Source: Castor canadensis (taxonomy: Eukaryota > Chordata > Mammalia > Rodentia > Castoridae). Taken from it: a stretch of 64,000 nt of DNA. Position numbers and translations under genes: made by a program. The stretch is from NCBI RefSeq assembly GCF_047511655.1, contig NC_133390.1, positions 168,102,083 through 168,166,082 of the forward strand, written 5' to 3'. This document shows, in pieces, positions 1 through 22,365 of the stretch; the stretch's first letter is position 1; each line of letters starts with the position of its first letter. Under the pieces are notes generated by a model. That model did not search any database, was not told the origin of the DNA, and saw nothing but the letters and a program-made list of their open reading frames with translations.

Positions 1-70
1 TTTAAATTTCTCTTGTGTTGTTTGAAAATCTCAACAATGATCATGCTTCCTTGTTTCAAAAATAACAAAC

Positions 71-655
71 TGTGGCTGGAGGTGTGGCTCAAGTGGTAGA
101 ACATCTTCTTGGCAAGCTCAAAGTCCTGAGTTTAAACCCCAGAACCACAGAAATAAATTAATTAAATTAGGAAAAAAATTATATCAAAGGAGGAAAAGAA
201 TAACAAAAAAGACTTGCTGGGAGCCAGTGGCTCACACCTATAATCCTAGCTACTTGGGAGGTGAGACTGGGAAGATCATGATTCAAGGCCAGCCTGGACA
301 AATAGTTTTAGAGACCCCATCTCCAAAATAACCAGAGCAAAAATGGACTGGAAAGGACATGAGGCATAGCTCAAGTGTTAGAGAGCCTGTCTAGCAAACA
401 CGAAGCCCTGAGTTCAAACCCCAGTGCCACCAAAGAAACAAAAAGTCAGGTGTTGGAGGCTCACACCTGTAATCCTAGCTACTCGGGAGGCAGGGATCAG
501 AAGGATCACGTTTCAAAGCCAGCCCTAGCAAGTAGTTCACAAGACACAAGACCACATCTCAAAAAAAGCCATCACAAAATAGGTCTGGTGGAGTTGCCCA
601 AGGTATAGGCCCTGAGTTCAACTCCCAGTACTGCAAAAAAAAAAAAAAAACAGAT
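71..655 (+). repeat. Three SINEs: one ID-type, two composite B1+ID
   Basis: An ID-type unit (71-155) has the A-box GTGGCTCAAGTGGTAGAAC and a B-box GAGTTTAAACCCC. Two composite units (about 215-440 and 445-650) each have a 7SL-like left half (GGCTCACACCTGTAATCCTA) joined to the tRNA-like right half and an A tail. This composite is the dominant SINE throughout the window. Confidence 0.85.
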
Positions 656-659
656 CTAG

Positions 660-1960
660 AAAGCACCTACTGCAGAGGCTGATAGGAAAGGTGATGCTCA
701 TATGTTATTTCCCTGTCCCTTCTCACTTTAGCTCAAAGACAGAAACTTTCCTGCTCTTCAGCTCCACAGGGAAGTCGCCCCCGTGTCTTTGTATAAGAAA
801 CACTAATAAAACCTGATGAATAATGTCAAAATGGATGCTGCCCAAAATGCAGAAACATGCCACATGCCCTGAAAAGGGACAGTATAATGCTAGGTCTTAG
901 TTTATTAAGTAAAATTCAGTAGGGACCCAGAAACTCAGACTGTAATAGACAGGAAGCTTTTCCTTTAACTAGGTTTCTCCAATGTTACTTTATTTAGTAG
1001 TCTATGACTTAGACTTCTGCTGCCCTCTGGTGGCTCTGAGAACAAAGCACTCAGCAAAGAATTCTTTCCACTCACAGTGGGGCTTCATCATTCTTTGTGT
1101 TTATTAATCTGTATGAACCTGGCCTTTCTATGCATCAGTTCCTTTGACAAGATGGCTTAACTTAGGTAGGAAGGGAAGACGGTGGCTCTCAACCCAAGAG
1201 CAACTTCCCACCCTCTTCACCCAACATACCCAACTTGCAGATGACCACCAGAGAAAATGGTGAGACTCAGAACGGCAGCAAGGAGAGGCACAGGTGCACC
1301 TGTATTGCCTGCACTAACAGTGCATGAGAAGTCAGAGATTCTACAATCAGATAGTCAAGGAAATGGGCTGAGAAGGGAGGGGCAGTGAGATACCATTGCT
1401 TCATTAAAGAATAGGTCTTTGTAGACCCACACTTGAGGAATGGCAAGTGTCAGAAACCCAGAAATTCCTGTCTGCTGTGAGGAAGCTGAGGATGGGATCT
1501 GGTTTTTTGACCTGGTCAAAGGCTACTTTCAGGATGCAAAGGTAATAGGACTACAGGCAGGATAGGAGTGCATGAGACCTGCTTCCCAGAACTGAGGCTG
1601 AAATGGACTTAAACCCCGAGAAGGAACATTTCTAATGGCTTCTTTGGGTTAGGGTGTAACAGCAGGGAAAGCTGCCCATAAAAGCCTAGGGATGGGGGGA
1701 GACTGGAATTTGGCCCTGTCTTCAGCTCTCTCACTCTCACTCACTCACTCTCATTCCCTCTCCATTGTTACCTGAATAAGGTAGGCCACACCAGATGGGA
1801 AGGAGAGATCTAGAATGGCATTCTTTCTCACTGCTTATTCTGTGTTTTGTCTGGGGCTTACACCTCTCTCTCCAGCCCCACTCTTACCCTTCAGTATTTG
1901 AAAATTCTCAGATGGTTATTTTCATTGACTCTCTACCATAATGGCTTGTAAATTATGTAC
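660..1960. other. Unassigned intergenic sequence
   Basis: No gene is seen. A CATAAAAGCC motif and a CT-rich stretch around 1675-1752 hint at an old LTR but without definable ends. The rest looks like unique or very old repeat DNA. Confidence 0.4.
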
Positions 1961-1961
1961 A

Positions 1962-2073
1962 TAAAGCCAGGCCTGGTGGCATGCACCTGTAGTCCCAGCT
2001 ACTCCTGAGGTGGGAAGAGCCCTAAAGCCCAGGAGTTCAAGGCCAGCCTGGACAACATAGAGACACACACACC

Positions 2074-2152
<79 letters not shown>
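1962..2152 (+). repeat. B1-like SINE followed by (CT)n(CA)n microsatellite
   Basis: The 7SL-type unit GCCTGGTGGCATGCACCTGT to about 2075 runs into about 22 CT and 14 CA repeats (2078-2152), which probably grew from the SINE tail. Confidence 0.85.
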
Positions 2153-2153
<1 letters not shown>

Positions 2154-3024
2154 CATGCATACATTATTTGATATTTTAAGTAAATAATAAAATGAGAAGC
2201 AAAAATAGTGAAAGAGGGAACTGACCAAATCACTCTGGACCCATCACTCTGGCTCTATTTGCCTGCAATGTGATCCCAGAGCCATGGATGTCTTGGTACA
2301 GCCACTGTGAAATTCATGCCAACCACTTATTCTCAGGTCAGGCAGCATCTACTCTACTCATAGAAAATGAGTGTTCTCAACCTCATAGGAACCACAATTT
2401 TACTCAGCAATTTCACCCCAGGTTTTAAATGCAAATACCCTTTCAGCCAGTATGGCACATACAGTTCATTCATTACTCAGCTATTGAAAAGTATTCTTTC
2501 CTTCTTTGCTAATTAGAATCTCAGTTTTTCTGCCCAACCCCAGAGATAAATCATGGGTAATCTAAGACAGTCTTCCCATTTCCTCTGCAAACATTCATTT
2601 TCCCAGCCTCTCTGTGGCAACTTCTGGGGAAGATGCCATCACAAGGAGAGTGTCATTTGAGTAAAGATCCTTTTGCCACTGCCCTTTACACACAGCTTCT
2701 CCCTGCTGTGACATTTAGAGTTGCATCAACCCTCTGGCACTCATGAGGTGACCATCACAAGGACAAAAGCCAGCACAGAGAGGCCAGTGGAGAAGGAAAG
2801 TATAAGCCTGATTGCTAGTGTCACAGTTGAGCTGTCAAACCAACCCCACACTCCTTCTCACTGCACTCCAACTGGAGAAAATCAGATGTCTTTGTTGGAA
2901 GTCCCTTTTAGTTGAACTTCTTATTACCTGCAGCCCAAAGAATTCTTAATTGACATGCTAATAAACAGCATTCATTCTTTCATTGGCTCAACAAACATTT
3001 ATTGAGAGGCTCCAGTTAAAAAAC

Positions 3025-3115
3025 CAGAATTCACTGGTAAAGTGGCTCAAGTGATAGAGAGCGTGCTAGCAAGCATTAGGCCCTGAGTTCAAACCCCACC
3101 CTGCTAATATCCACA
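3025..3115 (+). repeat. ID-type SINE
   Basis: tRNA-like unit with AAGTGGCTCAAGTGATAGAG and GAGTTCAAACCCC, just before the old antisense L1. Confidence 0.75.
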
Positions 3116-3796
3116 AATGAGAAAAAACAAGTGATACTTATCTTTGTGGGACTAGCTAATTTCACATAACATGATGATCTCTATTTCCATCCATTTTCCA
3201 GCAAATAATATTTCATTCTCATTAATTGCAGAGTAAAACACCATTGTGTGCACATATCACATTTTTTAATCCATCCATCCATTGATGAGCACCTAGATTA
3301 ATTCCATAATTTGGCTATTGTGAATAGTGCTGCAACAAACATGGGCATACAGGTAAGCTCTAGCAAGCTGATTTAGGTTCTTTTGGGTACATACCTAGAA
3401 GTGGCATGGCTGAATCATATGGGAGTTCTATTTTTAATTTTTTTGAGGAACTTCCATACTGATTTCCACAATGGCTGCACTAATTTACATTCTCACCGGC
3501 AGTAAATAAGAATTCCTTCCCTCCCTCCTGCATCCTTGCCAGCATTTGTTATTTGTTTTCTTTATAATAGCCATTCTGGTGGGAGTGAGATGGACTCTCA
3601 ATGTAGTTTTGATTTGCATTTCCCTGGTGACTAAGGATGTTGAACATTTTTTCATTTATTAGCATTTCATTTATTGTCCATTTGTTCACTGGATTATTTT
3701 TTATATTTATATTTTGAGTTCTTTATATATTCTGGATATTAATCCCCTGTCAGATGAATATATGCAAAGACTTTCTATCACTATTGTTTCCTCAGC

Positions 3797-4018
3797 AGAA
3801 ACTTTTTTTTTTTTTTTTGGTGGGACTAGGGTTTGAACTCAGGGCTTCACACTTGTAAATGGGATTGTTTTCTCTACCACTTGAGCCACATTTTGCTATA
3901 GTAATTTTGGAGTTGGAGTCTCACAAACTATTAATCTGAACTGGCCTCACACCTTGATCCACCCAATCTCAGCCTCCCATGTAGCTAGGATTTCAGGCAT
4001 GAGCCACTGGTGCCCAGT
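3797..4018 (-). repeat. Composite B1+ID SINE inside the old L1
   Basis: It reads T-run, TTTGAACTCAGGGCTTC (reverse B-box), CCACTTGAGCCAC (reverse A-box), then reversed B1. A second ID-type copy, also reversed, is at 4567-4652. Confidence 0.8.
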
Positions 4019-4859
4019 TTGAAGGTTTTTATCTTGATACAATCCCACTTGTCAAGTCCTGCTCTTATTTCCTGAGTTTTTGGAATCCTATTCAGAACGT
4101 CCTTGCCTGTGCCTGTATCTGGAAGTATTTCTCCTATGTTTTCTTCTAGTAGTTTCAAAGTTTCAAGTTTTACATTAAGGTCTGTGATCCATTTTGAATT
4201 TGTTTTCATACATGGTGAGATACAGGGCTCTAGTTTCAGTCTTCTACAGGTGGATATTCAGTTTTCCCAGCACCATTTATTAAAGAGGCTTTTTCCAATG
4301 TTTTTGGCACTTTTGTCAAGAATCAGACGATGCATGCTTGGGCTTATCTCTGGATCTTCTATTCTACTCCAATGATCTCTGTGTGTCTGTTTTTATGCCA
4401 GTACCATGCTGTGTTTGTTACTATGACTCTGTAGTATAGTTTGAAGTCAGATATTATGACACTTTCAGCATTGCTCTTGTTGCCCAGGATTTCTTTGGCT
4501 ATTAAGGGTCTTTAGTGTTCCCGTATGTTTTAGGATTTTTTTTTCTATAAAGAATGCTTTTGGAATTTTTTTTTGGCAGTACTGGAGTTTGAACTCATGG
4601 CTTCATGCTTGCTAGGCAGACATTCTACTGCTTAAGCTACTCCTCCAGCCCAGTGTCATTGAAATTTTGATAGTGATTAAACTGAATTTGTATGTCATTT
4701 TTAGGCGTATGGCCAAATTTTTAAAATTCTAATTCTGCCAATCCATGAATATGGAGGTCTTTCCAACTTTGAATGTCTTCATTTTCTCTCTGCAGTGTTT
4801 CATTGCTCTCATTATAGAAGTCTTTGACATCTTTGGTTCAGTTTATGCCTAGGTACTTT

Positions 4860-5512
4860 TGTTGGGGTACTTTAACTTGCAGCCCACCTAGCCTAAAAAT
4901 CAGCTATAACTGGCATGACCCTTGGGTAACCTCGTGAAGAGGAAGATAGCCTTGAAACAAGGTTGTAAAACATGGTAAACTGTCAATTAAAAGCTGTAAC
5001 TTCAGACAGAGCTGTGAGGAATTGCCCATTAGAGCCATGCAAAAGTCCGAGATGAAAGGCACCATGCAGAGATAAGCACCCATTCCTGCCTTTCTTTGTC
5101 TCCACTTGTAAATAAACTTCCCAAAACAGGACTCCCCTGCTGTTCTTATCTAAACCTTAGGTTTCTATTCCACTACTAGCCCTTAATTTATGGGAGAACA
5201 CATTCCTTGTAACCTGATAAGTAAACCTCTGGTGTTTCCCCAGTTCTCAATAAATAATCTTACCCCAACACCAGGATGTGGGCAAGATCAGGAAAATGTG
5301 ACCCCAGGGGCATGAGGAATTCCTATGTGACAATGATTGATGTTTTAAAGAGTATAAGACCTGCTTAAACTTTGCGTTCAGGGTCCTTGTTGAAACCTGC
5401 TGTCTCAGGCAGATGCTCGGACCCTAGCTAGCTAGAAAATAAACCTCACCTTGTGACTTCGTCTCGAGTGTCCTTTCTCCTCTCAGAAGGTGGTCGGCCT
5501 CGTACCCTAACA
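4860..5512 (+). mobile_element. Solo LTR of a class I (gammaretrovirus-like) endogenous retrovirus
   Basis: The 653-bp unit begins TGTTGGGGTAC and ends GTACCCTAACA, a near-perfect inverted terminal pair. It is flanked by a 4-bp duplication CTTT (4856-4859 and 5513-5516), as expected for class I ERVs. It carries a TATA-like TATAAG near 5353 and AATAAA at 5438-5443. No internal region is present, so it is a solo LTR fossil. It splits an older antisense L1. Confidence 0.8.
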
Positions 5513-5771
5513 CTTTTTTGAGGCTATTGTACATGGGTTTGCTTTCCAGACTTCTTTTTGAGTTCATTGTTGGTCTGTAGGAAAGCTATTGTTCTTCATA
5601 CATTGATTTTCTATCCTGCTAACTTTGCTGAAAGACCTAAGAGTCTTCTAGTAGAGTCTTTAGGATCCTTTAAGTATCCCTGCAAACAGGGATAGTTTGA
5701 CTTCTTCCTTTCCTATTTGTATCCCTGTTATGTTTTTCTCTGGCCTTATTGAGCTGGCTAAGAATTTATGC

Positions 5772-6248
5772 TCACTATGGAGCTGACCTGTATACAGGCT
5801 GACCTGTAACTCACTATGCAGCCCAGGCTGGCCTCAAAGTTGGGATCCTCTTGCCTCAGTCTCCCAAGTACTGGGATTATAGGTATGGCTTTTTTTAAAG
5901 AGTATATGCTATGACTCAAAAGATCCCTAAAATATAGAATATGATACATTTTGTATACATTTGAAAAGATTTTTTTTAAACTCCCTTGTACCCAGGAACC
6001 TAGGGTTATCACCTCCCCAAACTGCCTATCTTGGAACCAAGAGCTGGCCTTCAGGGAAGGAGGCCCAAGGTGGGAACATTCAAACAATTATAATAAATAA
6101 GCCACCCACCCATTTCACCCCCAAGTCATATTCTCCAATAAAAGAGGTTAGCAGGGGTGGAGGTGTGGCTCAAGCGGTAGATCGCCTGCTTTGCAAATGC
6201 AAACCCTTGAGTTCAAACTCCGGTCCCACCAAAAAAAAAAAAAAAAAA
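5772..6248. repeat. Reversed B1 (5772-5890) and forward ID-type SINE (6150-6248)
   Basis: The first carries GCAGCCCAGGCTGGCCTCAA. The second carries GGTGTGGCTCAAGCGGTAGA and an 18-A tail. About 250 bp of unassigned sequence lies between them, and the WFDC3 3' end follows. Confidence 0.75.
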
Positions 6249-6448
6249 CGAAAAGGAAAGCATGGCTAATGACCCTAGGTTTAATTTCCACCCATCTCCC
6301 CCTTCCCAATTTTCAGTGTTCTCAGAAGAAAAATGGACCACCATCCTTCCTCAGTATGTAAATCTCACAACCCCACGACCACACACGGACCTGCCAGTTC
6401 TCCTATCTCATCTGACCCCCATACAGCACAGACAAGTTCACACCCGTG

Positions 6449-6454
6449 TTTATT
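6449..6454 (-). terminator. WFDC3 polyadenylation signal
   Basis: TTTATT on the plus strand is AATAAA on the minus strand, about 200 nt past the WFDC3 stop codon. It is the first canonical signal downstream of the stop. Confidence 0.75.
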
Positions 6455-6651
6455 GAGAAGGAAAAGCACCAGCACCCGCTGCCCAACCCCAGGGCTGTTT
6501 CCTGTGCTTCAAGCAGCAGATGGAAGTGAAGCAGAGCAGAGAGGGCCACAAGTGTCCTTGGGAATGTTATAAGCCCAGATGTCACTCTCTCCTGGGTTCA
6601 CAGGACACATCTCCCAAAGTTGCTGCAGACACTCTGGAGAAATCAGAACAA

Positions 6652-19691
<13,040 letters not shown>

Positions 19692-20600
19692 CCTGGTAAG
19701 AGTTAAGATGAGAGCTCAGTTCAGCCCAGACGTAGACACCAAGGAAAGGGCAGGACTAGGGGATTGCCCTAAACCCAGTTCCAAAATCTTCTCTTACGTA
19801 ACAGTCCCCAAGAATATCTTCTCCTGACAAGAATGATTGGTTGCTGGTGTGCGGGAAAATTCCTGGCACTACCAAAGAACACATGTGATGGGAGTGATCA
19901 AACTCTAATGCAATATATACTACACCCCTGGACAATGATGAAGAACCTAGTGGGAAGCTGGAAAAAAGGAGGGATAGCCACTGGATAAAGGATCAAAGAG
20001 AGATCTACAGGACTTTGGAAGGATTCAGCTTCAGACAAAGTGACAGTGGGAAGGGCTAACAACATAACATAATAAGAAGATAACCTAGGTACTAAAATAA
20101 TGGCATGTGGCTTCTGCTCATCCTAGCAACCTAGAAAAGACAGAATGGAACAAATCACATAGAAACTAGTAAAAAAATACAGAAAAGCAGTATCTAGATT
20201 TTTCAGAACTAATACAAATGCACCAAAATCCTACATGTTGATCCCAGTAGACTATGTAGGCTGTTATTGGACCAATTTAAAACTAGTTGGCAAATCAAGA
20301 GAATTATGACTCAAATAGTTTTGTCTATGCCTCCCTTTATTTCTTCTTCCTCTATTTCTTTTTATTTTTACTTATCCATTTTGTTCATGTCTTTGCTTAG
20401 CTGATTCTTAATGGTGTCCACTGGCACTGCTAAGCCCTGTAGGTTAAAGGACAAGGGATATTCAAAGCACAAGGTAAAAATCTCTTTAGTATAGCCAAAG
20501 AGTTTGATGCAAGGAAGTTGCCTTTAATGTTATAAGAATTAACATTTGTTCATTATCTAATATGTGTTTATATACATTGTTCTAATCCACACAATAATCT
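19692..20600. other. WFDC3 5' intron, no recognised elements
   Basis: This stretch upstream of the WFDC3 start exon shows neither CpG richness nor a promoter motif. That supports a spliced leader coming from the promoter near 22.1 kb. Confidence 0.4.
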
Positions 20601-20609
20601 TTTCTTTCG

Positions 20610-21235
20610 TTTTGTTGAGACGGCGTCTTGTCATATAGACCAGGCTAACCTCAAACTCACTATGTAGCCCAGGCTGGCCTTGAACTTCCAATACTCCTGC
20701 CTCAGCTCTCAAGTGCTAATAGTACAGGTATGAGCCGTGACACACAGCTCTACACAATAATCTGGCAGAGGTAAGAGAAACTGAGAAAAAAATTGTCCAT
20801 AGTTGATAGCCACTAGAAGTTACTATTATGGTAACAATATAACATTGTTTTGAGTTTTTACTTGTGCCACAGCTTTAATCGTGAATTAACTCACTTAATA
20901 CTCACTATAACCTTATCAACCAGGTGCTATTATTCCCACTTTACAACTGGGAAAATGAGGCACAGAAAGTTTAAGGAACATGAGTCACACTGCTAGTAAG
21001 CAGTAGAACAAAGGCATGTTTTTTATTTCATTTTTGTTTTTGTGGTGCTAGGGATCCAACCCAAGGCCTTGTGCATATGCAAGCAAAGGGCTTCATAACT
21101 TAAGTTACATTCTCAGCCCTTGGCTTTGAGACAAGATCTCACTATGTAGCCCAGGCTGGCCTCCAGAGTCTCCATCCTCCTGCTTCTGCCTCCTGAGTGC
21201 TGGAATTACAGGCCTGTACCACCGGACCATAGCCA
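20610..21235 (-). repeat. Reversed B1 and ID SINEs upstream of WFDC3 exon 1
   Basis: Reversed B1 at 20610-20750 (CTATGTAGCCCAGGCTGGCC), reversed ID at 21035-21117, reversed B1 at 21118-21232. Confidence 0.75.
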
Positions 21236-21848
21236 ATGTTCTTAACCACCATATCATATCGGAAATGAACCCAGATCCTTCTAACTGCAAAATTCATTAA
21301 CTTCCTATTACTGGATATTGTCACCTGGTAAGAGTAACTTTCTCTACCATCCATAAATGAATCCAATTCTATTCAGAGACATGTTACATCTGAGACAGAG
21401 CAAAAGGGACCTCTGGAGAACACCACAGCTGTTAATCCTTCATCCTCAACCTGTTCCAGAATTACCCATCTGGAGAGGGGAACCCAAATCCCTGGGACAA
21501 AGGAAACCTCACAAGCCAAGTTTCATTCTGATGCCTTCAGACACAACAGGCAGTCCCCAAGATCAAAGGCTGGAGAGACCCAGAGGATGTTTTGAATGGC
21601 ACAGACCAGACTTTCACTTTTGGGGTTTCCTGGTCCCGGCATTAGACCCGCTCCAATTCTGGGGGTTCGTCACAGGCATATAAGAAGAAGCAGTTTTCAA
21701 AGAATGAACTACAGGTACTCCGATCCAAAATGCTCTCTCCTCCGCAACCCCAGCCCATAGAAATCAGCTCCGCTCCTTCTACCCCTACCCTCCTCCGCTT
21801 CGCCCCCCTGGAAATCCCCGTTGACTGAACGGCACTGGAAGACCACAC

Positions 21849-22088
21849 TCCACCACCACCACCATCACCACACCCACACCCACACCCACACACACCCACA
21901 CCCACACGCACACACACGCGCGCACACACACCCACCCCCCACACACACACACGCGCGCACACACACCCACACCCCCCCACACACACACACACGCGCGCAC
22001 ACACACCCACACCCCCCACACCCACACCCCCCCACACACACACACACACACACGCGCGCGCGCACACACACACACACACACGCACACA
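21849..22088. repeat. CA/CG/CCCA simple-repeat tract beside the shared promoter
   Basis: About 240 bp of almost pure alternating purine-pyrimidine. Runs of (CA)n are interrupted by CGCGCG blocks and CCCACACCCCCC blocks in a loose higher-order unit of roughly 45 bp, repeated several times. The CGCGCG cores flanked by CACA are Z-DNA-prone, and the G-rich complement could form quadruplexes. Several His- or Cys/Val-rich open frames here are by-products of the repeat. Confidence 0.95.
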
Positions 22089-22130
22089 AGGTCTTTACGT
22101 GCGGCCAACCGGAGCGAGACACCGCGGTTC

Positions 22131-22146
22131 GGTTACCATGGTAACC
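22131..22146. promoter_or_regulatory. RFX X-box palindrome
   Basis: GGTTACCATGGTAACC is a perfect 16-bp palindrome that fits the RFX consensus GTNRCC-N(0-3)-RGYAAC. It lies 115 bp upstream of the DNTTIP1 start codon. Confidence 0.7.
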
Positions 22147-22194
22147 TGCAGCTCTCCAAGTCGCGTTTCCTGGTCCGCGAGCGTCGCGTTCCAG

Positions 22195-22202
22195 TGACGT
22201 CA
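22195..22202. promoter_or_regulatory. CRE (TGACGTCA)
   Basis: The full palindromic CREB/ATF site TGACGTCA sits 59 bp upstream of the DNTTIP1 ATG. An ETS-like TTCCGG follows at 22213-22218. Confidence 0.7.
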
Positions 22203-22260
22203 CGGCGCCACTTTCCGGCCGGTGGCAGAGTCGAGCTGAAGTTGTGGGGTCAGGGGCGCC

Positions 22261-22365
22261 ATGGGGGCCACTGGCGACGCCGAGCAGCCGCGGGGACCCG
22301 GCGGGGCCGAGCGCGGGGGCTTCGAGCTGGGGGATGCGGGCGCAGCAGGGCAGCTGGTTCTCACG
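22261..22365 (+). CDS. DNTTIP1: DNTTIP1 coding exon 1
   Basis: It starts GCGCCATGG, a good Kozak context, and encodes [20 protein letters not shown] through QLVLT before donor GTGAGG (35 codons). It lies in the CpG island. Confidence 0.95.

Larger units (their letters stand above)
3118..5760 (-). mobile_element. Old L1 (ORF2 part), antisense, broken up by later insertions
   Basis: The plus strand reads the reverse of the L1 ORF2 C-terminal region (for example TTGGCTATTGTGAATAGTGC and the target-primed CCAGCACCATTTATTAAAGA region). It is interrupted by a composite SINE at 3797-4018, an ID-type SINE at 4567-4652 and the solo LTR at 4860-5512, then resumes to about 5760. It is much more diverged than the young L1s at 13.7, 30.7, 44.0 and 56.2 kb. 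Confidence 0.8.
22090..22260. promoter_or_regulatory. Head-to-head WFDC3/DNTTIP1 CpG promoter
   Basis: A CpG-rich stretch lies directly upstream of the DNTTIP1 ATG (22261) and facing WFDC3. It contains a palindromic RFX-type X-box at 22131-22146, a perfect CRE at 22195-22202 and an ETS-like TTCCGG at 22213-22218. No TATA box is seen. In human, WFDC3 and DNTTIP1 are divergently transcribed from neighbouring start sites (general knowledge). The WFDC3 leader exon could not be delimited here. Confidence 0.75.

Noticed and set aside
21849-22088. CRISPR-like repeat array
   Set aside because: Direct repeats without unique spacers, in a mammalian genome; it is a microsatellite.
21642-22203. Open frames of 107-147 codons rich in Cys/Val or His/Thr on both strands
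   Set aside because: They are translations of the CA/CG simple-repeat tract, open in several frames at once; no start context or splice logic.
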